Assembly: GCA_050011755.1 (NCBI GenBank) | Contig: JBEKIM010000252.1 | Span: 1-10,003 of the forward strand | Source of the DNA: Bog-159 sp050011755 | Lineage (GTDB): Bacteria; Acidobacteriota; Terriglobia; Bryobacterales; Bryobacteraceae | Reading direction: 5' to 3' | DNA: 10,003 bases | Shown here: one piece after another, positions 1-6,490 of the stretch | Layout: every line of letters starts with the position of its first letter | How positions within the stretch are numbered: the stretch's first letter is position 1 | Program-made: the position numbers and the translations under genes | The notes under the pieces: generated by a model | Database searches by the model: none | The model's input: the letters and a program-made list of their open reading frames with translations, nothing else | Told to the model about the DNA's origin: nothing

Positions 1-448
1 TCATGTGCAGGAAGCCCGTCACGCCGCGGTCCACCAGGGTGCGCGCATCGCGCAGCGCGAACACGTCGCCAAATAACGGCGTATGCTCCCGCCGCGCCTG
101 ATCCAGGACCGCGTCGGGATCGCCCGGCCGGATCACGGTGTAGGCATGGCCGCCGTTGCCGTCGTTACTGCCGACCACGTCGATCACCGCCGGCGTGACG
201 AACTTCCCCGCGCCATCGATTTTGTCCGCTTCCGCTGGAACCGGCAGGCCCACCCGCGCGCCCACCGCGCGAATCCGCCCGCTCTCGATGGTGACGACGG
301 AATTGGAAATCGGGGGCCCGCCGGTACCGTCGATCAGGACCGCGCCTACAATAGAGGTCACCGCCGGCTGGTCTGCCGGTTTGCAACCGGCTAGGAGCAG
401 CGCCAGAATCATCACTGAAAACGGAAGTTTCGAGGAGTATCGAGTCAA
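1..448 (-). CDS. Amidohydrolase-like lipoprotein, N-terminal part (cut by window edge)
   Basis: About 149 residues are visible; the gene runs off the left edge. I read the start as TTG at 448, giving a lipoprotein signal: basic residues R3 and K7, a hydrophobic run, then the lipobox L19-A20-G21-C22. An in-frame ATG at 412 would leave almost no signal peptide, so TTG is preferred although its ribosome site is weak. The mature part has the N-terminal beta-sandwich pattern of the amidohydrolase superfamily: 'GAVLIDGTGGPPI', then 'VVTIESGRIRAVG', then 'GKFVTPAVID'. In active members the last stretch is usually GLIDxHxH, where the two His bind metal; here it reads AVIDVVGSN and both His are absent. 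A later 'ARTLVDRGVTGFLHM' resembles the helix and strand that follow. It was probably exported and lipid-anchored. It is divergently oriented from the respiratory operon, so no functional link is implied. The substrate cannot be told; it may be a non-catalytic relative. Confidence 0.65.
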   Translation of the reverse strand, partial: MTRYSSKLPFSVMILALLLAGCKPADQPAVTSIVGAVLIDGTGGPPISNSVVTIESGRIRAVGARVGLPVPAEADKIDGAGKFVTPAVIDVVGSNDGNGGHAYTVIRPGDPDAVLDQARREHTPLFGDVFALRDARTLVDRGVTGFLHM

Positions 449-528
449 GGGACCATCATACCTGCTTCCCACGGCGTGCCGCGATTCGGCATCCGTCGCC
501 GGCCCGCCCCTTTTTTCTATCGGGCCAC

Positions 529-556
529 TTGCAAAACGCTGTAACGGGTGTAAGAT
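529..556 (+). promoter_or_regulatory. Candidate sigma70-type promoter of the respiratory operon
   Basis: TTGCAA (529-534) and TAAGAT (551-556) each match 4 of 6 consensus bases and are separated by 16 bases. A start near 563 would give a leader of roughly 238 bases before the Rieske ATG, containing three hairpins. This is the best-looking pair in the gap, but matches of this quality arise by chance, and acidobacterial promoters are little characterised. Confidence 0.35.
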
Positions 557-769
557 GTTCACTGGGTAATATTTGAGGGAGCACTCGGGATGCGGCGCTG
601 AGGATGTCAGCGTAGTGGGGAGAGGGCGGCTCTTGTCCGTGATTTTTATAGGGCCCCCAATTACTAATTAACCAGGCTTTCCATACTCTCCATAAGGGAG
701 TCGCCATTCCTGCGGCAGGCGGAGTTAGCGCGCGACCGGGTCCCCACAATTCGAAATGAATTAAAGGAC

Positions 770-787
770 GGCCGGCGCACGCCGGCC
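770..787 (+). other. GC-rich hairpin just before the Rieske ribosome site
   Basis: A perfect 8-base inverted repeat, GGCCGGCG and CGCCGGCC, is separated by only CA; as RNA it would form a shorter stem with a 4-6 base loop. It ends three bases before the GAGGAAAG ribosome site (791-798) of the ATG at 801. No T-tract follows, so it is not a terminator. It could stabilise the message 5' end or affect ribosome access. Confidence 0.5.
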
Positions 788-800
788 CCAGAGGAAAGTA

Positions 801-1409
801 ATGGCAAATCCGACCCCCGAACCTCCAGCGGGGAAAGCATCCCCACCACCGCCGCCGAAACCCTCGTTACCACAAGCGATTTTCAGGATTCTCAAAGACC
901 CCGACCCCGCGGGCTCCGATCCGCAAAAACCAATTCTCCGCCGCCGCCGTTTCGTGATCGCCTCTGTGCTGGGAGTGCTCGGCGTCAACTTCCTGATGTT
1001 CCTGCGCTTCTTTTTTCCGCGCGCGCTCTACGAACCGAAAACCCGCTTTCGCATCGGCTACCCGTCCGATTTCGGGTTCGGCGTAGACACCAAATTCCAG
1101 AATCAATACCGCATCTGGGTGGTGCGCAACACCGAAGGCATCTTCGTCATCTCCGCGATCTGCACCCATCTGGGCTGTACCCCCGACTGGAAGCCCAGTG
1201 AGAACAAATTCAAGTGCCCATGCCACGGCAGCGGGTACGATCCGGAGGGCATCAACTTTGAAGGCCCCGCGCCGCGGCCCATGGACCGGGCGCACGTGGA
1301 ACTCGATCCCGAAGGGCAGATCGTGGTCGACCTGAGCCACGTGTACCGGTGGCCGAAGGGCGAACCCTCGGAATTCGGCGCGGAAGGAGCGATTCTCCGT
1401 AATGTGTGA
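801..1409 (+). CDS. Rieske [2Fe-2S] protein of a bc-type quinol oxidoreductase
   Basis: A protein of 202 residues that takes the first electron from quinol at the Qo site and passes it to the cytochrome c subunit. Both cluster-binding boxes are present: C121-T-H123-L-G-C126 and C139-P-C141-H142-G. C121, H123, C139 and H142 are the iron ligands, and C126 and C141 are placed for the disulfide typical of respiratory Rieske proteins. 'GPAPRPMDRAHVELD' follows, as in b6f and menaquinol Rieske proteins. The N-terminus is a Pro-rich cytoplasmic tail (residues 2-24), then RRRR at 47-50 and one membrane segment (about 51-69); the RRRRFVIAS stretch resembles a Tat signal anchor, as expected for a protein exported with its cluster folded. 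The ATG at 801 has a good ribosome site (GAGG at 791-794, spacing 6). It is the first gene of the complex; the stop lies eight bases before the next ATG. It could be named qcrA or petC, but the lineage is unclear. Confidence 0.93.
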   Translation: MANPTPEPPAGKASPPPPPKPSLPQAIFRILKDPDPAGSDPQKPILRRRRFVIASVLGVLGVNFLMFLRFFFPRALYEPKTRFRIGYPSDFGFGVDTKFQNQYRIWVVRNTEGIFVISAICTHLGCTPDWKPSENKFKCPCHGSGYDPEGINFEGPAPRPMDRAHVELDPEGQIVVDLSHVYRWPKGEPSEFGAEGAILRNV

Positions 1410-1417
1410 GGTGAATC

Positions 1418-2362
1418 ATGGCTGAAACAGACGGAAAAAACGGCGCACCGCCATCCACAGTCGCGCCCGGCGGCTCGAACGGCAACGGCAAGAATGGCAA
1501 GGGCAAAGTGACCGCGCTGCTGGAGGGCGGCAAGGTGGTGCGCGAACGCGCCGTAGACGAACTGAAGGCCCTCAAACAGCCCGAGAAGACGGACCTCTGG
1601 AAATCGGTGCTGCGTGTCAAGCACGACGAGACGCCGCGCAGCCGCGCCCTGGGCGTGCTTTCCAACGTTTTCCTGCACCTCCATCCCGCCAAAATCAACC
1701 GCGACGCCGTGGCTTACAACTACACCTGGGGCATGGGCGGCATGACGTTTTACGTCTACATCACGCTGGTCTTCACCGGCACGCTGCTGATGTTCTATTA
1801 CCACCCGTCGAAAGTCGTGGCCTTCCGCGACATTCTCTATCTCGAGCACGATGTGCCCTTCGGCAAACTGCTCCGCAATATGCACCGCTGGGGCGCTCAC
1901 CTGATGGTGATCATGGTCGAACTGCACATGTTCCGCGTTTTTCTCACGGGATCCTACAAACCGCCGCGGCAATTCAATTGGGTGGTGGGAGTGCTGCTGC
2001 TGGTCCTCACGCTGCTGCTCAGCTTCACCGGGTACCTGCTTCCGGACGATCAACTCGGCTTCTGGGCGGTCACCGTGGGAACCAACATGGCGCGCGCCAC
2101 GCCGCTGCTGGGGCACGACGGTCCCTTCGGCCACATGTTGGGAATGACGCCTTTTAACGATGTGCGCTTCGGGCTACTGGGCGGCTCGATCGTGGACGCG
2201 AATGCCCTGTTGCGCGCCTACATCTGGCACTGCGTGGCGATCCCCATTATCGCCTCGACATTCATGGTCGTGCATTTCTGGCGGGTACGCAAAGATGGCG
2301 GCATTTCGGGCCCCGCGCCGGTGATGCTGGAGTCCGAGATTAAGGAACCAAGGAAGATCTGA
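1418..2362 (+). CDS. Cytochrome b, N-terminal (b6-like) half with extended N-terminus
   Basis: A 314-residue integral membrane subunit that carries the two b haems and moves electrons across the membrane between the Qo and Qi sites. Four helices are evident (about 108-128, 155-175, 186-207, 268-288). Haem ligands are H156 and H170 on the second helix and H271 and H286 on the fourth. The second pair is 15 apart, the b6-type spacing, against 14 in mitochondrial-type cytochrome b. 'SFTGYLLPDDQLGFWAVTVGT' matches the conserved region after the third helix. Aligning 'GGMTF...FYYHPS' with the same stretch of cytochrome b6 puts G105 where b6 has Cys35, so the covalent c-type haem of b6f is not expected. 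About 90 hydrophilic residues, rich in Gly, Asn and Lys at first, precede the core and are absent from plant or cyanobacterial b6 (about 215 residues). The ribosome site GAGGTGA (1408-1414) overlaps the preceding stop, suggesting coupled translation. Confidence 0.92.
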   Translation: MAETDGKNGAPPSTVAPGGSNGNGKNGKGKVTALLEGGKVVRERAVDELKALKQPEKTDLWKSVLRVKHDETPRSRALGVLSNVFLHLHPAKINRDAVAYNYTWGMGGMTFYVYITLVFTGTLLMFYYHPSKVVAFRDILYLEHDVPFGKLLRNMHRWGAHLMVIMVELHMFRVFLTGSYKPPRQFNWVVGVLLLVLTLLLSFTGYLLPDDQLGFWAVTVGTNMARATPLLGHDGPFGHMLGMTPFNDVRFGLLGGSIVDANALLRAYIWHCVAIPIIASTFMVVHFWRVRKDGGISGPAPVMLESEIKEPRKI

Positions 2363-2364
2363 AA

Positions 2365-2449
2365 GGGTGATGGGTACTGGGTGCTGGGTTTTGGGTGCCG
2401 CGCATCGCGGCGCTTCGAGCCCATCACCTCTGACCTATAACCCACAACC
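2365..2449. repeat. Inverted heptad-repeat element between the cytochrome b halves
   Basis: Starting three bases after the cytochrome b stop, five consecutive 7-base units share GGGT: GGGTGAT, GGGTACT, GGGTGCT, GGGTTTT, GGGTGCC (2365-2399). Four 7-base units in the opposite orientation follow at 2422-2449; on the minus strand they read GGTTGTG, GGTTATA, GGTCAGA, GGTGATG. The outer ends pair perfectly over nine bases (GGTGATGGG at 2366-2374 with CCCATCACC at 2420-2428). Between the arms is a second stem, GCCGCG-CAT-CGCGGC (2397-2411), extendable to eight pairs with one G-U. The five G-triplets at 4-base spacing also satisfy the G-quadruplex pattern on the coding strand and in the mRNA. The layout recalls heptanucleotide tandem repeats (STRR) known from cyanobacteria. 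It lies just upstream of a gene with only a weak GGGG ribosome site. Confidence 0.75.
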
Positions 2450-2458
2450 GGGGTTTTT

Positions 2459-3394
2459 ATGGATTTTCACCAGCTTTGGACGATATTCAGCACACCGGAC
2501 AACGTCCCCATCGTGCTGCTCCTTTTCGTGGTTCCGTTCTACACCTGGTACGGGATGCGGCAGGCTTTCGCCAACGACCGGCTGATCGGCCAACTGGAGG
2601 CCGATCCCGCGTTGGCCAAGACGAGTCACCGCAAGACCCAGTCCTGGAAACCCGGCTGGGCCCGGGAGGTGCACGTCTGGCCGTACCTGTTGCGGATCGA
2701 GTTTCTGGCGGCCATTATCGTGACCATCATTCTGATGGTGTGGTCGATTACTTTGAACGCGCCGCTCGAAGAACCGGCCAATCCCACGCTGACGATGAAT
2801 CCAGCCAAGGCGCCCTGGTACTTCCTGGGCCTGCAGGAAATGCTAGTCTACTTCGATCCCTGGATGGCCGGCGTAGTCTTTCCAAGCCTCATCATCATTG
2901 GCCTGATGGTGATTCCTTATATAGATGCCAATCCGCTGGGCAACGGCTATTACACTTACAAGCAGCGCAAATTCTCGATTCTCACGTTCATCTTCGGTTT
3001 CATCGTGCTGTGGGTCAGCATGATCATCATCGGCACGATCATTCGCGGTCCCGGCTGGATGTGGTTCTGGCCGGGTGTCACATGGGACCACAACCGCCTG
3101 ATTTTCGAGGTGAACCGCGACTTACCCGATCTCTTCGGCATCAAGGCCCGCATCGGCAAGCTGATCTTCGGTGCCATCGTGATGGGCATCTATTTCGTGG
3201 GTGCCTGGATCGGCATGCACAAGCTCATCACCCTCACGAAGTTCAGCAAGAAGATCTACGCCCGCATGAGCCTGCTGCAGTATTCCGTGATGCAGGTGTT
3301 TCTGATCCTGATGCTGCTGCTGCCGGTGAAGATGCTACTGCGCCTGGTCTTCCGCATTAAGTACGTCTGGATTACGCCCTGGTTTAACATATGA
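2459..3394 (+). CDS. Cytochrome b, C-terminal (subunit IV-like) half with extra helices
   Basis: A 311-residue membrane subunit completing cytochrome b and supplying part of the Qo quinol site. The region normally containing PEWY reads 'NPAKAPWYFLGLQEML' (114-129); P119, W120 and Y121 are near or in the motif but the Glu is not, a variant associated with low-potential quinones such as menaquinone. About six hydrophobic segments are visible (16-33, 78-97, 136-153, 173-195, 234-255, 274-295), whereas b6f subunit IV has three in about 160 residues. One extra helix therefore precedes the conserved core and about two follow it. No haem ligands are expected here. The ATG at 2459 follows GGGG (2450-2453), a weak ribosome site, after a structured repeat. 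The gene ends in an ATGA overlap with the cytochrome c gene, so the two are probably translationally coupled. The split b6/IV arrangement is certain; the function of the extra C-terminal helices is not. Confidence 0.88.
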   Translation: MDFHQLWTIFSTPDNVPIVLLLFVVPFYTWYGMRQAFANDRLIGQLEADPALAKTSHRKTQSWKPGWAREVHVWPYLLRIEFLAAIIVTIILMVWSITLNAPLEEPANPTLTMNPAKAPWYFLGLQEMLVYFDPWMAGVVFPSLIIIGLMVIPYIDANPLGNGYYTYKQRKFSILTFIFGFIVLWVSMIIIGTIIRGPGWMWFWPGVTWDHNRLIFEVNRDLPDLFGIKARIGKLIFGAIVMGIYFVGAWIGMHKLITLTKFSKKIYARMSLLQYSVMQVFLILMLLLPVKMLLRLVFRIKYVWITPWFNI

Positions 3395-6300
3395 CCGACC
3401 AAGATAAGGACCCAGTAGTCCATTCAACCTTAAGCAAGCCCCTCTTCATCGCCTCCGCCCTGCTGTTGCTGTCGCTCGGCTGGGCTCTGTACGACGAAGT
3501 GTATGGCACCCGGCCCTGGAAGGGCTACGAAGCGCGCTTCGCCAAAGTTTACTCCAAGTTCCTTAAAGACACTCTGCCGCAGGAGGCCGCTTCGGAACAG
3601 ACGATTAAAGCGTCTCCCGAGTATCGGAAGTTGAATGACGACATGCTCGCGGCCGCCAAGGCCGTGACTCCGCAGATCGCCGAAATCGATAAGCGGGTAA
3701 ATCAGGAACTGGTACCGCGCTCGCTCGCTTTGAACGAACCGTTCCAGGAAGTCCGCGGCCACGTGGGCGCGCTCACCTATCAGATCGAGATCTCCAAGAG
3801 CGAAAGCAGCAAGGAGTCGATGCGCAAGGAGATCGAAGAGTTGAAAAAAGAAGTCCACATGGTGAAGTTGCCAAAGGCCGACGGGACCACCGAGAAGCTG
3901 CCGATGGACTTCGCCACGATGGACAAGACCCTGCAGGACTGGAAAAAGGAAAAAGCGGACCTGCTGCAGAAGCGCGTCGATCTTTTGAAGCCTGCCACCG
4001 AACTGGACGCCAAGCGCAAACAGTACTTGACGGATCGCATCTCCGATGTCAGCGCCGAAACGCTGAACGGGCTGAAGAACAAGATGGCGACCTTCGAAGT
4101 GGCCATCCGCCAGATTCACGTAAAGGATGTAGACCTGGTGGACCGCTGCGAATCCTGCCACATGGGGATACAGGAGCCGGTAACCTTGACCAAGGCGGCC
4201 ATGGGCGGCGAAGAAGCGTTTATCAGCCACCCGGACCGCGAGTTGCTGAAAGTTCACGATCCCGAGAGATTCGGCTGCACGCCCTGCCACGGCGGTAATG
4301 GCGTGGCATTGACCAGCGTCGAGAAGGCGCACGGGTACAACGAACACTGGCTGTGGCCGCTGCATGCGAAGGAGAACCTTGAGGCTGGCTGCCAGCAGTG
4401 CCATTCCCAGGAAATCGTCACCGAAATGGCTCCCGCCCTCGATGCGGGCCGCGAAATTTTCCGCCTGCGCGGCTGCATGGCCTGCCACCGCTATGAAGGC
4501 TTCGACCGCGATCCGGACGCCCTTTCCGCAGTCAACCAGGATATCCGCCAACTCACGCAGCAGAAAGCCGACTGGACCCGTGAAATCGGCTTCAGCACCC
4601 AGAAAGGCGACAATACCCCCGATAACGACGAAGCGCAAAAGTACTATCAGCACGCCAACGATTTAAAGGTGCGCATCAGCGGCATCGACGCCAAAATCGA
4701 ACAGGATGACGACCGCGCTCGTAGTCTGGTGCGCGAAATCAAGAAGGTCGGACCCAGCCTCAAGGAAGTGCGCATGAAGATGCACAAGGAATGGCTGCCC
4801 GTTTGGCTGAAAGACCCGCATGCCTGGCGTCCTGGAACCAAGATGCCCACCTTCCGCCTGGACGACGGCGAAATTCGCGCCATTGCCGCGTTTATCTGGC
4901 AATCCGGCGTCACTGGCGATCTGCCGCACCAGCCGGCCGGCGATCCGGAAAAGGGTAAAGAGGCTTTCGAAACCCGCGGCTGCATGGCCTGCCATTCGAT
5001 GGGAGAAGAGAGCGAAAAGCAGGGCGGCACATTCGCCGCGAATCTGAGCCGCGTCGGCGAAAAGGATAATTACGATTACCTGGTGCGCTGGGTGCACAAT
5101 CCGCGCCAGCGAACTTTACCCTACTGCCCGTTCGAAAAGAAAGACATCACCGAGGCGGATTACAAGCGCGCCGGCCAGCCGTTCGTCTTCGATACCGAGC
5201 ACGACAAGTGCCCCAACGACGGCCATCAACTACTCGTGATGCAGATGACCCCCATGCCCAGCTTGCGGCTTTCCGAGGCCGAGGCGCGCGATATCGCCAG
5301 CTATCTGGAAACCCGCAAACACGAGGGCGCGACCTATGCCAACGCCGATTATCTGGACGATCCCAGCCTGAAGTCGCGCGGCCAGTTTCTGGTGCGCTTC
5401 TACGGTTGCGCGGGCTGCCACGAAATCGCCGGTCTGGAGGAGGAGCAGCGCATCGGCACCGAGTTGACCAAGGAAGGCACCAAGCCCATCGAACGGCTGG
5501 ATTTCGCGCTGCTGGGCCACCAGGCGGAACACGACGGCTGGTACACGCACAAGGGCTTCTTTGAACATAAGCTGGCCAATCCCGCGGTCTACGATCAAGG
5601 CAAGGAAAAAGCCAAGCTCGACCGTTTGAAGATGCCCAATTTCAATTTGACGAAGCCGGAAATCGATCAGCTCACCACGTTTCTGACCGGCTCCGTCGAA
5701 CCCAGCATTCCGGCGCGGTATTTCTACAATCCCGGCGACCAGCGGCGCGACATCATCGAGGGCTGGTGGGTGGTCCGTAAGTACAATTGCATGGGATGCC
5801 ATCAGGTGCACGTCGGCCAGACTACCGTGTTCATGACCCTGCCGCGCTACCAGGATCCCGACTGGAAGGACCAGCGCCCGCCGACTCTGATCGGCGAAGG
5901 CGCGCGCGTCAATCCTCAATGGCTGATGGGCTTTCTGAACAATCCGTCCCTGACCGAAAAGCCGGACGAGATGGATCGCGACGGCGTGCGCCGGTATCTG
6001 CACGCGCGTATGCCAACGTTCTATTTCTCCGATGGCGAGATCCAGAAGATTGTGCGATTCTTTGCGGCCATGTCTTCGCAGGCGGCGCCTTATATCCCAG
6101 ATCGCCTGGAGGCGTTATCCGATCAGGAACGCACCATGGCGCGGCAGTTGTTCACCAGCGAGGGCGCGCCATGTTTGAAGTGCCATGCCACCGGCGACCC
6201 GAAGCACGACGCGCACGCCACCGCGCCGAACTTCCTGCTGGCCAAAGAACGGCTGAAACCCGGCTGGGCGCGGCGATGGATGTTGGACCCGGCCATGATG

Positions 6301-6483
6301 AGTCCCGGCACGGCCATGCCATCCGGCTTGTTCAAGGCGGAGGGCGACAAAATGGTATTCGCCGGTCCGACGCCGGCCAGCTTTAACGGTTACAACAAGG
6401 ACCATGCACAGTTGTTGGTCCGCTACATGTTCCAGTTCACGCCGGAAGAGTTGTCCCGCCTGCGGGCCAGCGCCGGCAACTAA
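3391..6483 (+). CDS. Membrane-anchored octahaem cytochrome c of the bc-type complex
   Basis: A 1030-residue protein with one N-terminal membrane anchor (about 16-34) and eight CXXCH haem-binding motifs, starting at C253, C296, C334, C362, C531, C673, C800 and C928. The last five look like class I cytochrome c domains, each with a downstream MP motif supplying a likely axial Met: M485, M622, M748, M874 and M976. Four of these share the pattern MP-x-F/L followed by an acidic helix ('MPTFRLDDGEI', 'MPSLRLSEAEA', 'MPNFNLTKPEI', 'MPTFYFSDGEI'), so the domains are tandem paralogues. The first three motifs lack such a Met and lie in His-rich sequence, suggesting bis-His haems. Residues about 60-250 are charged and look coiled-coil; a second such insert lies at about 376-465 inside the first class I domain. 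C579 and C607 are two further Cys in the C531 domain, possibly a disulfide or metal site. The start overlaps the preceding stop (ATGA). It probably acts as periplasmic electron acceptor in place of cytochrome c1 or f. Confidence 0.9.
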   Translation: MTDQDKDPVVHSTLSKPLFIASALLLLSLGWALYDEVYGTRPWKGYEARFAKVYSKFLKDTLPQEAASEQTIKASPEYRKLNDDMLAAAKAVTPQIAEIDKRVNQELVPRSLALNEPFQEVRGHVGALTYQIEISKSESSKESMRKEIEELKKEVHMVKLPKADGTTEKLPMDFATMDKTLQDWKKEKADLLQKRVDLLKPATELDAKRKQYLTDRISDVSAETLNGLKNKMATFEVAIRQIHVKDVDLVDRCESCHMGIQEPVTLTKAAMGGEEAFISHPDRELLKVHDPERFGCTPCHGGNGVALTSVEKAHGYNEHWLWPLHAKENLEAGCQQCHSQEIVTEMAPALDAGREIFRLRGCMACHRYEGFDRDPDALSAVNQDIRQLTQQKADWTREIGFSTQKGDNTPDNDEAQKYYQHANDLKVRISGIDAKIEQDDDRARSLVREIKKVGPSLKEVRMKMHKEWLPVWLKDPHAWRPGTKMPTFRLDDGEIRAIAAFIWQSGVTGDLPHQPAGDPEKGKEAFETRGCMACHSMGEESEKQGGTFAANLSRVGEKDNYDYLVRWVHNPRQRTLPYCPFEKKDITEADYKRAGQPFVFDTEHDKCPNDGHQLLVMQMTPMPSLRLSEAEARDIASYLETRKHEGATYANADYLDDPSLKSRGQFLVRFYGCAGCHEIAGLEEEQRIGTELTKEGTKPIERLDFALLGHQAEHDGWYTHKGFFEHKLANPAVYDQGKEKAKLDRLKMPNFNLTKPEIDQLTTFLTGSVEPSIPARYFYNPGDQRRDIIEGWWVVRKYNCMGCHQVHVGQTTVFMTLPRYQDPDWKDQRPPTLIGEGARVNPQWLMGFLNNPSLTEKPDEMDRDGVRRYLHARMPTFYFSDGEIQKIVRFFAAMSSQAAPYIPDRLEALSDQERTMARQLFTSEGAPCLKCHATGDPKHDAHATAPNFLLAKERLKPGWARRWMLDPAMMSPGTAMPSGLFKAEGDKMVFAGPTPASFNGYNKDHAQLLVRYMFQFTPEELSRLRASAGN

Positions 6484-6490
6484 AGAACGG

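Larger units (their letters stand above)
449..800. other. Gene-free divergent intergenic region with hairpins
   Basis: This 352-base stretch separates the divergent lipoprotein and Rieske genes. Short ORFs here have no convincing start or protein-like composition, so I call no gene. It holds a candidate plus-strand promoter (529-556) and, downstream of it, small inverted repeats: CGCTGA/TCAGCG (596-612, 5-base loop), ACTCTC/GGGAGT (685-701, one G-U pair), the short palindrome AATTA-C-TAATT (659-669), and GGCCGGCG/CGCCGGCC (770-787). A further pair, GGCCCG/CGGGCC (501-526), flanks a T-run at 511-516 but is not placed like a terminator. On the minus strand a TATGAT (455-460) sits six bases before the TTG start, which would make that transcript almost leaderless, but I see no good -35 box for it. 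Confidence 0.6.

Noticed and set aside
501..526. GGCCCG/CGGGCC repeat with a T-run as a terminator
   Set aside because: The T-run is in the loop rather than after the stem, and no gene ends nearby.
456..749. A 97-codon minus-strand frame in the intergenic region
   Set aside because: It lacks a ribosome site and protein-like composition, and overlaps the candidate promoter and hairpins.
1103..2134. A 343-codon minus-strand open frame across the Rieske and cytochrome b genes
   Set aside because: It is His/Gln/Glu-rich shadow sequence crossing two well-supported genes.
2218..2445. Minus-strand frame translating to 'HPKPSTQYPSPF'
   Set aside because: It arises from reading through the heptad repeats; it is repeat DNA, not a gene.
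3430..4653. A 407-codon open frame on the minus strand inside the octahaem cytochrome gene
   Set aside because: The plus-strand frame has eight haem motifs and clear domains. The antisense frame has no recognisable domain and reflects high GC content.
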